From Bubalus kerabau (lineage: Eukaryota; Chordata; Mammalia; Artiodactyla; Bovidae), in the NCBI RefSeq assembly GCF_029407905.1, contig NC_073624.1, positions 109,430,001-109,494,000 of the forward strand: DNA of 64,000 bases, written 5' to 3'. The stretch's first letter is position 1. Every line of letters starts with the position of its first letter. Positions 34,538-47,087 of this stretch are shown one piece after another. The notes below the pieces were generated by a model. That model was given only the letters and a program-made list of their open reading frames with translations, was not told the origin of the DNA and did not search any database. The position numbers and the translations under genes were made by a program.

Positions 34538-36650
34538 TGTGAGAGAGTCAATTCCAAGGAAGGTTGACAAAAACCCCATGGTTCACAAGAGGGGAAAGGG
34601 TTTGAAGGCCCTCAAGAGGGAGAAAGGGGTGTGAGGTTCTCAAGTAAGAAAAAAGAACAAACATTTTTTCCTACGTTGCTTTGTCTTAGTCAATATAACA
34701 ATGTATCTTACCCAAAGAAGAAGAGGTGGCAAGAATATACAGAAGAAATATACAAAGAAGACCTTCATGATTCAGATAACCACAATGGTGTGATCACTCA
34801 CCTTGAGCTAGACATCCTGGAGTGCGAAGTCAAGTGTGCCATAGGAAGCATCACTAGGAACAAAGCTAGTGGAGGTAATAGAATTCCAGTTGAACTATTT
34901 CAAATCCTAAAAGATGATGCTGTGAAAGTGCTGCACTCAATATGCCAGCGATTTTGGAAAACTCAGCAGTGGCCACAGGACTAGAAAAGGTCAGTTTTCT
35001 TTCTAATCCCAAAGAAAGGCAAAGCCAAAGAATGTTCAAACTACCACACAATTGCACTCATCTCACATCCAAGCAGGCTTCAACAGTATGTGAACCATGA
35101 ACTTTCAAATGTTCAAACTTGATTTAGAAAAGGCAGAGGAATCAGAGAAAAACTGCCAACATCCATTGGATCATCAAAAAAGCAAGAGAGTTAAAAAAAA
35201 AAAAATCTTCTTCTCCTTAATTGACTAGGCCAAAGCCGTTCACTGTGTGGATCACAATAACTGTGGAAAATTCTTCAAGAGATGGGAATACCAGACCGCC
35301 TAACCCTGAGAAATCTGAAAGCAGGTCAAGAAGCAACAGTTAGAACTGGACGTGGAGTAACAGACTGGTTCCAAATCAGGAAAGGAGTACAACATGGTTG
35401 TATACTATCATCCTGCTTATTTAACTTATATGCAGAGTACATCATGCACAATGCCAGGCTGGATGAAACACAAGCTGGAATCAAGATTGCCAGGAGAAAT
35501 ATCAATAACTTCAGATATGCAGATGACACCACCCTTATGGCGGAAAGTGAAGAATTAAAGAACCTCTTGATGAAAGTAAAAGAGGAGAATGAAAAAGCTG
35601 TCTTAAAACTCAACATTCAGAAAATGAAGATCATGGCATCCAGTCCCATCACTTCATGGCAAACAGATGGAGAAACGATGGAAACAGTGACAGACTTTAT
35701 TTTTGGGGCTCCAAAATCACTGCAGCTGGTGACTGCAACCCTGAAATTAAAAGACACCTACTCCTTGGAAGAAAATTATGACCAACCTAAACAGCCTATT
35801 AAAAAGTAGAGACATTACTTTGCCAACAAAGGTCTGTCTAGTCAAGGCTATGGTTTTTCCAGCAGTCTTGTATGAATGTGAGAGTTGGACTCTAAAGAAA
35901 GCTGAGCACTGAAGAATTGATGTTTTTGAGCTGCGGTGTTGGAGAAGACTCTTGAGAGTCCCTTGGACTGCAAGAAGATCCAACCAGTCCATCCTAAAGG
36001 AAATCAGTCCTCAATATTCATTGGAAGGACTGATGTTGAAGCTGAAACTCCAATACTTTGGCCACCTGATGTGAAGAACTGACTCACTGGGAAAGACCCT
36101 GATGCTGGAAAAGATTGAAGGCGGAAAGAGATGGGGACAACAGAAGATGAGATGGTTGGATGGCATCTCTGACTCGATGGACATGAGTTTGAGCAGGCTC
36201 TGGGAGTTGGTGATGGACAGGGTTGCCTGGCATGCTTCAGTCCATGGGGTCCGAAAAAGTCTGACATGACTGAGTGACTGAACTGAACTGATCGTGCTGC
36301 AGGACATGTTTCTCCTTAACAAGAACCTTCCAACTAACCTTGCAATCTTAAAACTTGTATACTGTGAGAGTGGGTCTGGTAAGATCTTTCTATTGTTAAT
36401 TCTAATCCTGTTATCTTAAGATACATGTTGTGAGAGTAGGTCTGATAAAAGTATATAAGGCCTGCTAAGATGAGAGAGGGGGGCACTCTCTGTCCCCTTC
36501 TGATGTCTGTGTCAGAAGCTTTCTCTTTTCTCTTTCACTTTAACAAAACTCTGCTACACAAAAGTTTTTTAGTGATCAAGACTGATCCCTGCTCCCAAAG
36601 CTAAATCTTCTCCAGAGATCATGAATCTGACATTGTTCACTGTAAGCTAT
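34538..36650 (+). mobile_element. Ruminant ERV LTR split by a BovB
   Basis: The left part (tgtgagagagtcaattccaa ... ccttcaagagg-type text to about 34710) and right part (cgtgctgcaggacatg, from about 36292) join into one LTR-like unit. The right part has a TATA-like gtatataagg at 36451-36460, a U5-like aactctgctacacaaaagtt and agtgatcaagactgatccc. The expected AATAAA reads aacaaa, so the poly-A signal looks lost. Only LTR sequence is present; ends and target duplication are not secure. Confidence 0.6.
34715..36291 (+). mobile_element. BovB LINE inserted in an LTR
   Basis: From aaagaagaagaggtggcaag to the tail gaactgaactgat. Keeps the pre-RT linker (34631-34984 frame, ITRNKASGGNRIPVELFQ), a damaged motif A region near 35220 (frame broken), and a 175-codon frame at 35282-35809 with QHGCILSSCLFN (motif B altered: SP to SS) and intact YADD. 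Multiple deletions and an A-run near 35192. No endonuclease. Confidence 0.94.
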
Positions 36651-36887
36651 ACTATGCACTTAATTTTTTTGTTGTTGTTGTTTTCCATACTTTCTTTAAT
36701 GAGAAGCTAATGTTAGTAAGGGTAAGTTTCCACTGAAGTTTGTTTTATTTTTGGATAGAATCCTCCCAAGTTCTCTGGACCCAGTTTTCTTGCACATGCA
36801 TCTTAAAAAATTAAGCAGAGAAATCAGCAAGAGGGTGGAAGTGACTAAATCCACATCTACATATCTGTGAAGTGATATGGGTTGGGG
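36651..36887. other. Unique flank
   Basis: Contains a short (TTG)n tract near 36668-36680. Confidence 0.5.
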
Positions 36888-37138
36888 AGTTCCCCTGGAG
36901 AAAGGAAAGGCTACCCACTCCAGTATTCCTGGACTTCCCTGGTAGCTCAGAGGGTAAAGAATTTGCCTGCAATTTAGGAGGACCTGGGTTCGATCCTTAG
37001 GTTGGGAAGATTCCCTGCAGGAAGGCAAGGCAGCCCACTCTAGTATTATTGCCTGGAGAATCCCCATGGACAAAGGAGCCTGGCAAGCTACAGTCCATGG
37101 GGTCGCAAAGAGTCAGATACAACTGAGCTACAAAGCAC
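36888..37138 (+). mobile_element. Bov-tA SINE with an extra BovA piece in front
   Basis: A 40-bp BovA body piece (cccctggagaaaggaaaggc ... ccactccagtattcc) precedes a complete Bov-tA (ggacttccctggtagctcag onward). The B box ggttcgatcc (36987-36996) matches consensus. This looks like a partial dimer with reversed order relative to Bov-A2. Confidence 0.92.
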
Positions 37139-37272
37139 AGCACACTGCCACCTTGGAAATCCATATGAGCCATATGGAAGGCTTAATATACTTTATTGAA
37201 ATGTTCTTATTCCAAATCTTCAAGTAACTGGTCCCCACTCAACACTTAAATCTCATTTAACTGTCCATTCTT

Positions 37273-38185
37273 CAGGGTGACAATATACAATAATTGTCAC
37301 CCTGCTTATTTAACATATGTGCAGAGCATATCATGTGAAATGCCAGGCTAGACGAAGCAGAGGCTGGAATCAAGATTGCCAGAAGATATATCACTAATCT
37401 TAGATATGCAGATGATACCACCCTTATTGCAGAAAGAAGAGGAACTAAATAGCCCCTTGATGAAAGTGAAAGAGGAGAGTGAAAAGGCTGGCTTAAAACT
37501 CACCATTCAGAAAATGAAGATCATGGCATCTGGTTCCATCACATCATAGGAAACAGATGGGGGAACAATGGAAACAATGACAGACTTATTTTCTTGGGCT
37601 CCAAAATCACTGCAGATGGTAACTGCAGCCATGAAATTAGAAGACACTTGCTGCTCCTTGGAAGAAAAACTATGACAAATCTAGACAGCATGTGGAAAAG
37701 CACTGACATTACATTGCTGACAAATGTCTGTCTACTCAAAGCTATGGTTTTGTCAGTAGTCATATATGGATGAGAGAGTTGGACCATAAAGAAGACTGAG
37801 CATTAAAGAATTGACACTTTTGAACTGTGGTGTTGGAGAAGACTCTTGAGAGTCCCTTGGACTGCAAGAAGATCGGAGATCAAACCAGTCAATCATAAAG
37901 GAAACCAATCCTAAATATTCATTGGAAGGATTGATGCTGAAACTTCAGTACTTCAGCCACCAGATACAAAGAGCTGATTCATAAGAAAAGACCCTGATGC
38001 TGGGAAACATTAAAGGCAGGAGGAGAAGGGGATGACAGAGGATGAAATGGTTGGGTTGCATCACCTACTCAAAGGACATGAGTTTAAGCAAGCTCCAGGA
38101 TATGGTGAAGGATAGGGAAGACTTGCCAGTCCATGGGATTGCAGAGAGTTGGATATGATTGAGCAACTGAACAATAACTTCAGAG
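37273..38185 (+). mobile_element. BovB LINE with a tiny 5' inversion
   Basis: The sense body starts attgtcaccctgcttattt (37293) and ends ttgagcaactgaacaataac. The first 18 bases (37273-37290) are the same region in antisense. YADD is intact near 37410, but frames are broken throughout and the GHLM region is shortened. Old copy with an AAC-like tail; it converges on the next BovB. Confidence 0.92.
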
Positions 38186-38278
38186 TGAACATTCTGAATC
38201 CATATCTTAAGCAAACACTAACATAACACCCCATTTATATTCTCATCATTACATGTATATGTGATTAAAATAATCTGA
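38186..38278. other. Spacer between convergent BovB copies
   Basis: About 95 bp of unique AT-rich sequence. Confidence 0.7.
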
Positions 38279-38280
38279 AC

Positions 38281-40335
38281 TTCAGTTCAGTTTCAGCTTC
38301 AGTGTCAGTCCTTTTAATGAATATTCAGGACTGATTTCCTTTAGGATGGACTGGTATAATGTCCTTGCAGTCCAAGGGATTCTCAATAGTCTTCTCCAAC
38401 ACCACAGTTCAAAAGCATCAATTTTTGGTGTTCAGCTTTCTTTATAGTCCAACTCTCACATCCATATGTGACTACTGGAAAAACCATAGCCTGGACTAGA
38501 TGGACCTTTGATAGCAAAGTAATGTCTCTGCTTTTTAATATGCTGTCTAGGTTGGTCATAACTTTTCTTCCAAGGAGCAAGCATCTTTAATTTCATGGCT
38601 GCTGTCACCATCTGCAGTGATTTTGGAGCCCCCCAAAATAAAGTCTGTCACTGTTTCCCCATCTGGGACCGGATGCCATGATCTTAGTTTTCTGAATGTT
38701 GAGCTTTAAGCCAACTTTTTAACTCTTCTCTTTCACTTTCAACAAGAAGCTCTTTGTTCTTCTTCGCTTTCTGACATAAGGGTTGTGTTATCTGCATATC
38801 TGAGATTATTGATATTTCTCCAAGCAGTCTTAATTCCAGCTTGTGCTTCATCCAGCCTGGCATTGTGCATGATGTACTTTGCATATAAGTTAAATAAGCA
38901 GGGTGACAATATACAACCTTGATGTACTCCTTTCCCAATTTGGAGCCAGTCTGTTACTCCATGTCCAATTCTAACTGTTGCTTCTTGACCTGCTTGCAGA
39001 TTTCTCAGAAGGCAGGTCAGGTGGTCTGGTATTCCCACCTCTTTAAGAATTTTCTACAGTTTGTTGTGATACACAAAGTTAAAGGCTGTGGCATAGTCAA
39101 TAAAGCACAAGTAGATATTTTTCTGGAACTCTCTTGCTTTTTTGATGATCCAACAGATGTTGGCAATTTGATCTCTGGTTCCTCTGCCTTTTTTAAATCC
39201 AATTTAAATATCTCGAAGTTCATGGTTAACGTACTGTTGAAGCCTGGCTTGGAGAATTTTGAGCATTCCTTTGCTAGTGTGTGAGATGAGTACAATTGTG
39301 TGGTAGTTTGAACATTCTTTGGCATTGCCTTTCTTTGGGATTGGAATGAAAACTGATCTTTTCCAGTCCTGTGGTCACTGCTGAGTTTTCCAAAATTGCT
39401 GGCATATTGAGTGCAGCACTTTCACAGCATCATCTTTTAGGATTTGAAATAGCTCAACCGGAATTCCATCATCTCCACTAGCTTTGTTCGTAGTGATGTT
39501 TCCTAAGGCCCAAGGCCTTAGGAATCCAAAATGTCTGGCTCGAGATGAGTGATCACACCATTATGGATATCTGGGTCATGAAGATCCTTTTTTGTACAGT
39601 TCTGTGTATTCTTGCACCTCTTCTCAGTATCTTCTGCTTCTGTTAGGTCCAAACATTTTCTGTCCTTTATTGTGCCCATCTTTACATGGAATGTTCCCTT
39701 GGTATCTCTCATTTTCTTCAAGAGATCTCTATTCTTTCCCATTCTATTGTTTTTCTCTATTTTTTTGCATTGATCATTGAGGAAGGCTTTCTTATCTCTC
39801 CTTGCTCTGTGGAACTCTGCATTCAGATGCTTATATCTTTCCTTTTCTCTTTTGCCTTTAGCTTCTCTTCTTATCTCAGCTATTTGTAAGGCCTCCTCAG
39901 ACAACCATTTTGCCTTTTGCATTTCTTTTTCTTGGGGATGGTTGTGATCACTGCCTCCTGTGCAATATCACGGACCTCTGTCCATAGTTGTTCGTGCACT
40001 CTGTCTATTGGATCTAATCCCTTGAACCTGTTTGTCACTTCCACTGTATAATCATAATGGATTTAATTTAGGTCATACTTGAATAGTCTAGTGGTTTTCC
40101 CTACTTTCTTCAACTTAAGTCTGAAATTGGCAATAAGGAGTTCATGATCTGAGCCACAGTCAGCTCCCTGTCTTGTTTTTGCTGTTTGTATAGAGTTTCT
40201 CCATCTTTGGCTGTAAAGAATATAATCAATCTGATTTCAGTATTAACCATCTGCTGATGTCCATGTGTAGAGTTGTCTCTTGTGTTTTTGGAAGAGGGCG
40301 TTTGCTATGACAGTGCATTCTTTTTGCAAAACCCT
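38281..40335 (-). mobile_element. BovB LINE reaching into the endonuclease domain
   Basis: The longest BovB 5' extent here. From the tail remnant (ttcagttcag) it jumps over about 230 bp to tttcagcttcag, then continues to about 40335. Read in reverse it has the GCESWTIKKAE block, motif B (GVHQGCILSPCLFN), YADN in place of YADD, motif A too damaged to call, and finally the C-terminus of the AP-like endonuclease with GADCGSDHELL at about 40137-40170. Dead in at least the RT active site. Confidence 0.94.
39518..39922 (-). pseudogene. BovB linker region, 134 open codons
   Basis: Lies between endonuclease and RT: KAKWLSEEALQIAEIRREAK, FHRARRDKKAFLNDQCKKIE, MGKNRDLLKKMRDTKGTFH and DPDIHNGVITHLEPDIL. 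Lys/Arg/Glu-rich, helical in character. No catalytic residue in this part. Confidence 0.85.
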
Positions 40336-41351
40336 TCACTTAGTACTGTTTTAACCAGATGATGTCTATATCTGGCACTGGGATAGGCTCTAGGAGGGCA
40401 GAAGCCCCTGTTTAACTTAATCATTGTTGAATGATCAGCACTAAAACACTGTGGGTGATGAATAATTATTTGGTGAATAAATGAATGAATCTGCCTTAAT
40501 TATCTAACACAATGTTTAGAGAGCCAAGCAAATAACAATTAACAACAGTGGCAAAAGCCCTGTTATCCATATACTATTTTTTAGACTATGAAATAATTTG
40601 ATATGTAATAATATGAATCTCCTGTCCAATTCTGTGAAGGATAGATGGCTTGATTGAGGATGCAAAAGTTTGTGGAGATAAGTGACTTTTCTTAAAGGTC
40701 TTAAAGATGCTGTATAACTAAAAGCAAAGCTGAAATAAAACTATAGATCTTCAGTGGACAGTTTGACTCTGACTATACCATATGGAATCATGAACATTTT
40801 GTGTACAAAGATGGTAGACCTGCACAGGCAGAATTCTAAAAAACAATACATTAGAAACTCACCATCCACCTCTTAATTCAGCTTAACTGGCAAACATCCC
40901 CAGATATTCATGATAAATCTGTGCATTTAGCTCCCTTCCCCCATGCAATATGTCATTACACTCTGACAACAGGAGCATAGTTTTTACCATAGAAATCTCC
41001 TCTACAGTAAATGAAGAGAAAAAATTATTCATTACCTATTGGTCTGCACAATTACGTAGCTACTTATAATATGTCAAATACCTGGATGAAAATTGGCAGA
41101 GAAACAGGGAATAGAATAGAGAATCAAAAGTGCTATATCCTTCAAATATAATGTGAAGATAAGGAAAGGACTTAGCAGGAAGGTGAACTGATTAAAGAAC
41201 AGTGCAAACTGTTCTATGAAGAGAGGGTCTTCATCGCAACAGGTCTCAGTGACAAATAGCATTTAGGATAAATTCATGAATATGCATTCCAAAAATTCTC
41301 TAGGCATACTTAAATTTAAAGCCATTTGGAAATCTAAAAATATAACACACT
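40336..41351. other. No gene; possible MIR/L2 scraps
   Basis: ggtgaataaatgaatgaatc near 40470 and gagataagtgacttttctta near 40675 resemble MIR/L2 text but cannot be delimited. Confidence 0.4.
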
Positions 41352-41354
41352 TTG

Positions 41355-41572
41355 GTGCTGGTGGTGGTTTAGTCACTAAGTTGTGTCCAATTCTTGTGAC
41401 CCCATGGACTGGGAACCTACCAGGCTCCTCTGTCCATGGGATTCTCCAGGCAAGAATACTGGAGTGGGCTGCCATTTCCTTCTCCAGGGGATCTTCCCGA
41501 CTCAGGAATAGAACCCATATCTCCTGTATTGCAGGCAGACTCTTTACCAACTGAGCTACAAGGGAAGCCCAT
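41355..41572 (-). mobile_element. Bov-tA SINE
   Basis: Complete reverse-strand Bov-tA: tail side tggtttagtcactaagttgt, head side gcaggcagactctttaccaa ... gagctacaagggaagccca. B-box complement is altered (ggaatagaacc). Confidence 0.95.
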
Positions 41573-42671
41573 AATGTACTTTAACTTTTTAGAAAACTAC
41601 ATAAACTTATGGCTACTGACTTTTATCCCAAGTACATATCTTTTTACTGTGAAGATTAAGAATTGAGGAAGGGGACTAAGGAAGGAGGCTGGTGAATCCA
41701 CTTTTTAATCCATTATTCACTCAGGACAGGGATAAAGCCTTAGATAAGGAATGCAAAGACTCTTTTAGACCAAAAAAAATAAGTACTATCTTAGTGCTAG
41801 ACTAGTATCACCAGGGAAAGCAATTTCTCTGAATCACTGAAAGACAATAAATCATTGAAAAGTCAGAGGATCAGTGTGACTCCAGTAGAAACATGTGCAA
41901 AAATAAGTAAAATAAATAAAAAAGGGCCTTAAATGTATACATTTGGATCAAAGTTTGGAAATGTGCTATTTCTTAATATTTTTCAAGACTAATTTATAGC
42001 ATTCTCATTATATTTTATGAACAATTCAGTAGTTAACCTATGCTGGTCATATTAATGCAAAAAGTTAACACAATATTTGTCTAATTCCATTGTAATGATT
42101 AAAGTAAAAAAAAGAGGCAATCATTCAATAACCATTCAGAAACTTTGTTACTAACTTGAAAAAATATTTATCAACAAAAATTATGTTGGGCTTAACAGTG
42201 TACAGTAAAGCACAAAATATTTTTCTGATGTCACTATGTTTTCAAAATTATTTAACAGTTTTCTTTAATAGAGTTCAATAAGAGTTTATAGAAAACAGAC
42301 AACATGTCTGTTATTGTACTAGGGATATAAATGATACGCAGATAAAAAAAGATGTTAAAGCTAGTCTCAAACACAACATCTGAGCTCACCTGTAATCATA
42401 CATAAAATTGCCCACCTCTCAAAATATGATCTTGATGATAAAGTTTCATCTGGTGAATTAAAACAAACAGAAAAAGCTTACTTTAAAGCAAATGCAATTT
42501 TAAAATTCCAAAATTTCCTTAGGAGATTTATTTTTCTGACCATGGTTGCTTCACATAATTAACTTCAACAATAAATATAATTTTCTTAAGCATGTTGATT
42601 TTGCTAATGCTATGGAGGTAACAACACAAAATTAAAACCAACATTTTTATGTCTTAAACAGCTCATGCATG
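41573..42671. other. No gene or repeat recognised
   Basis: Very AT-rich; no coding frame. Confidence 0.5.
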
Positions 42672-43336
42672 CTAGGATCATGGCATTTAGTCCTATCACT
42701 TCATAGCAAATAGAAGGGGAAAAAATGGAAACAGTGGCAGATTTTATTTTCGTAGGCTTCAAAATCACTGCAGATGGTGACTGCAGCCATGAAATTAAAA
42801 GACACCTGCTCCTTGAAAGAAAAGCTATGACAAACCTAGACATCATATTAGAAAGCAGAGATATGACTTTGCCAAGAAGGTCCATATAGCCAAGGCTATG
42901 GTCTTTCTAGTATTCATATACAGATGTGAGAGATGGACCATAAAGAAGGTTGAGCACCAAATAATTGATGTTTTTGAACTGTGGTGCTGAAGAAAAATCT
43001 TGAGAGTCCCATGGACAACAAGGAGATCAGACCAGTCAATCCTAAAGGAAACCAACCCTGAATATTCATTGGAAGGATTGATGCTGAAGCTTAAGCTCCA
43101 GTACTTTGGCCACCTGATGGGAAGAATTGACTCATTGGAAAAGACCCTGATGCTGGAAAAGACTGAGGGCAGGGAGAGAAGGGGGCTACAGAGAATGATA
43201 TGGTTGAAGGGCATCATCAACTCAAAGGACATGAGTTTGAGCAAACTCCAGGAGACAGTGAAGAACAGGGATGCCTGGTGTGTTCCAACCCATGGGATTG
43301 CAAAGAGTCACACACAACTGAGCAACTGAACAACAA
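42672..43336 (+). mobile_element. BovB LINE 3' part, old, AAC tail
   Basis: From aggatcatggcatttagtcc to gagcaactgaacaacaac. Contains only the post-catalytic region. The 109-codon frame 43000-43329 covers the last block (RVPWTTRRSDQSILKE ... IAKSHTQLSN). Clearly diverged. Confidence 0.93.
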
Positions 43337-45545
43337 CAAGAAAACACTTCAGGTATTTTCTATAATACTGTGAACTATTACCTCTGTTTCATATTCTTTA
43401 AGCTTGTAAAATAAATATACTTACTCAAATATACACCTTCCATAGAGGAATAATATGAAATCACTATTGTCTCAATAAATTAGTACAGATTATTTAAGAA
43501 AAGGAAAGGAACTTAAAAGAAAATTTGGCTACTTTATAATCTTATCAGTAACTTAGCTCCTTATTCAGGTATCTTAAAATTGTGATAAAGTATCAAAATT
43601 CTACAGATGCTGTAACAGAAAGATTCCAAACTGCTTTTTTAAAATTTCTACTTAAAATTGTATTCCACCTTCCAAAGAATGATTTAAATCACTTTAAATA
43701 AGACACACATTCATATAAACACATATAAGTACAGGCATCTGCCTGGCCCTTTTAGACTAAAGTCATAGGAAAAAAAGTGTGAACTCAACAGCTATTCTGC
43801 ATTCAAGATGCATTTCAGGATTCACTTGTAGTCCAAAACATACAAGCTTTACACATCTCTCCAGCATTTTTGTTGGAGGTTAAGAAATATTCTTAAATTC
43901 ACAGACTTTTATTAAACTACTATAAGGCATATCTTTCATCATCTCTATGTTGTATACACACATAAGTACAAATCAAAACACGCAGCTAAAATAAAATGGT
44001 AATTGTCTGTGAGTGGGCAGAGGAAAAATTTATTTCACAGGACTCCAATTCAAGATTTTTCCTTGAGTACAATTCAGAAAGTCCAATTCATTCATTTTTT
44101 TTAAAAAAAGCAAAGAATGAAAAAAAAATCTGCTGATGGGATGGCAAAAATGGAATTTTCACACTTCTCAAAACTTAATGTCTTTAGCATAAATTTTTCT
44201 GTATTATGTTGACTTGAACAAATATGTTTCTTTCCACTCTTGCTTACTAATTTCTTGGAAGCTATTTCTGTGAGATTCAATTCCAATTTGATTGTTACAA
44301 AGCAAAATTTAAGAGACTGACACAAGAACTTTTAAAGTGCTCATAACAATTTGACGATTTTAAACTTAACAACTGTATTTTGATAGAGTTGAAATCTCTC
44401 CTGGATTCTTTAACTGAGCAGAAATTCTAAGAGGGAACTGTGCCACATTTCCCTTTCCTTCTCAGATTGTTCATATTTTTTTGTTGTTATTATTTAAAGG
44501 GGTCACACAGAATACTCTGATTAAAAAAAAAACCTTTTGTGATTAACTGAGAAAATGTCTTAAAATATAGATTTCAGGAAAGTTTTCAGTCCTTCAGCAA
44601 ATGTCAACACTGAAAACTTGGCAGATGTCTAATTATTATTGCAGTTTTTCAAATAGACCTTTTATGATTTACCAAGACTATGAAATCAGTTCCATTTAAA
44701 GACCTCTCCTATATTATGTCAGAATATCCTGATTTATATGCTATCTTCTGAGACTCATTGTGTTTGGTCTGCCTTTGCTGCAAACATGGCAATACATCTT
44801 GTTCTCATAACTTGCTCCTGCTCCTCATCTTCCAGCCCTTCCTCTGTCCACTCATCAGACTCTCTGAGGCAGTAAATATGAATGGTTCCTTTTAAGAGGC
44901 AGACAGAATAACCATATTTCTAGGAACTCCCAGAACAGCTAATGTCACCACAGTCCATTTGTAATAAATGCATGCTTAGCATTTTGATACTTAGAAGGCT
45001 AAGTACAATGTGTGATGGAGTCTTTATTCACAGATATCCAATTAAAATATCTAAGGAAATTATCCAATTCTAATACTCAGTTCAGCAATTACCTAATGTC
45101 CTTAGCATTGTTCTCTAAAAGAGGATATATGGGTTTTGAAATAAAACTCATGAATGCAATTTAAATCTGCTTAAAATGCACAAACTGTTAGAGTTACCCA
45201 TTGTGAATCTGACCTTGAATGTTCCTTCAAATATGGTATAATCAAGAAGGAAAACTAAATGTTTTCAAGAGCTATGCTGAAAGGAACTTGAGAGAGAGAG
45301 AGAACCACCATGAATCCAGCTACAACATATACTGTACATAAATATCAACAGAAGACTGTTAAATTTGTTTAAAGGAGCATTGGATCTGCATAGGATCACT
45401 GTCACATTGGATCAGATTGGCAAGTAAGACAAAAAGAGTCAGAGTTCTTACCCATATGAAATAATATCAAAAGGGCTCAGAAGCAACAGTGAGAATTTGG
45501 GACATTGAAAGCTGTTACTCAGGTCCTTCTTTCCAGTATTAGATG
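43337..45545. other. Repeat-poor stretch, no gene recognised
   Basis: About 2.2 kb, AT-rich, with an A-run near 44522 and (GA)n near 45291-45303. No plausible exon. Confidence 0.5.
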
Positions 45546-45592
45546 AGTGCGTGCATGCGTGTGTGCGTGTGTGCGTGCGTGCATGTGTGTTT
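45546..45592. repeat. (GTGC/GT)n microsatellite
   Basis: Alternating gtgcgtgcatgc and gtgtgcgtgtgtgcg units. The CpG-containing purine-pyrimidine alternation could adopt left-handed DNA. Confidence 0.9.
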
Positions 45593-46069
45593 GCCCAGAA
45601 GAGATACTGTCTCTAGATGAGGTTCTTGAAGTCTTTGTACAACTAGAGGGTTCTTCAGTTAGGTTTCAATTACAACACATCTTCATTTTATACCCCATAG
45701 AGGTGCATGGCTTACATGGCATTCTCCAGGAAGCCTTGCCTTCTAGATCCTGCATTCTATTTTTCTATAGTTTATTCTTTCCCAGAGATATCCTGCAAAA
45801 GGCATTTCTGACACAAGATTTCTTCTCCCTAACAAATATCATTAGTCAGTTTACCTGGAGTGCCAGCTGACAAAACAATTAGACATGTCACCTGACTCCA
45901 TTTTTTTTTACCCTCTTGGGTAAAGAACTGAATGGATAGCAATCCAACTGTCTTAAAGTCTTTCTCTCAGGGATCCAGCCACATATTTCAGAGATCCCAA
46001 ATACCCAAAATTGAATGACTTCTGAAAATTCCCATCTCAATCTGGTGAGATTTAAACATTAGAATCCCC
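45593..46069. other. No gene or repeat recognised
   Basis: The 107-codon frame at 45547-45870 begins in the microsatellite and has no domain I recognise. Confidence 0.5.
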
Positions 46070-46328
46070 TGATGTTGAAGCTGAAACTCCAATACTTTGG
46101 CCGCCTGATGCAAAGAGCTGACTTATTTGAAAAGACCCTGATGTTAGGAAAGATTGAGGGCAGGAGAAGAGGATGAGAGAGGATGAGATGGTTGGATGGC
46201 ATCACTGACTCAATGGACATGAGTTTGGGTAAACTCTGGGAGTTGGTGATGGACAGGGAGGCCTGGTGTGGTGCAGTTCATGGGGTCACAAAGAGTAGGA
46301 CATGACTGAGCAACTGAACTGAACTGAT
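46070..46328 (+). mobile_element. BovB 3' end, TGAAC tail
   Basis: ctgatgttgaagctgaaact to gcaactgaactgaactgat. Only the last 260 bp of the element. Confidence 0.93.
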
Positions 46329-47087
46329 CATATGAATTATGATGGTAATCACATAGTTTCAAATGATTGCAGTCTGAACTTATACTGCAAATTATCATAA
46401 ATCAATTCAAAATACAGATATAAGAAGGTATATACATATTTCCTATAATAAATACTGCTGTCCAAAGATGGCGTTACTTTTATTAGTTTTGCATTCAACA
46501 GGTAAACCTAAGTACAGATTGTCTGAAACTGTATAATATCCTGAATTTAACAAAAAATCTAAATGAATTTCTTGCCTTTGTTTAGTTTATACTTTAAAAT
46601 AGCATAACAATAAATAAAAATGTGAGGGAAAAAAAAACCTCTTCTTAGGGAAGGCTTCAATGCTGTTGAAAACCCATAACAACAATGATGAACCCAGATT
46701 TCATAATCAAGGCAAAGTTTCACAAGGAAAGTTTATCTAAAGAATTTGTTAAAGAAAGCCACATAAGATTGGATAAATGACTGTTCAAGTTTAAGAACAC
46801 AATGGATGAAAAGCACAGAATTCATAGGAACAGGATGCATTTGAGATATTGAAAACACTTCAGTTTGACATAAAGCGAAGCTGAAGAACTGAGCAAAGGG
46901 TTTGATCAGGAAGTTCTGTTAATACATTTGAACTTCAGTGTAAGTGCAATGTATTCTCACTGAAGAATGATAATCAGAAGCATGGCATGATGCCTTTTGG
47001 AAATGTGCAAGTCAGAAAATAGGATGGATCAACGTTAAAGGCTGAAAAACAAATGAGGATACTGTTGCAGAAATCCAGGTGAGCAAT
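46329..47087. other. No gene or repeat recognised
   Basis: Unique-looking sequence between two convergent BovB pieces. Confidence 0.5.

Noticed and set aside
45547..45870. 107-codon frame
   Set aside because: The start is inside the GTGC microsatellite and the remainder resembles no known protein.
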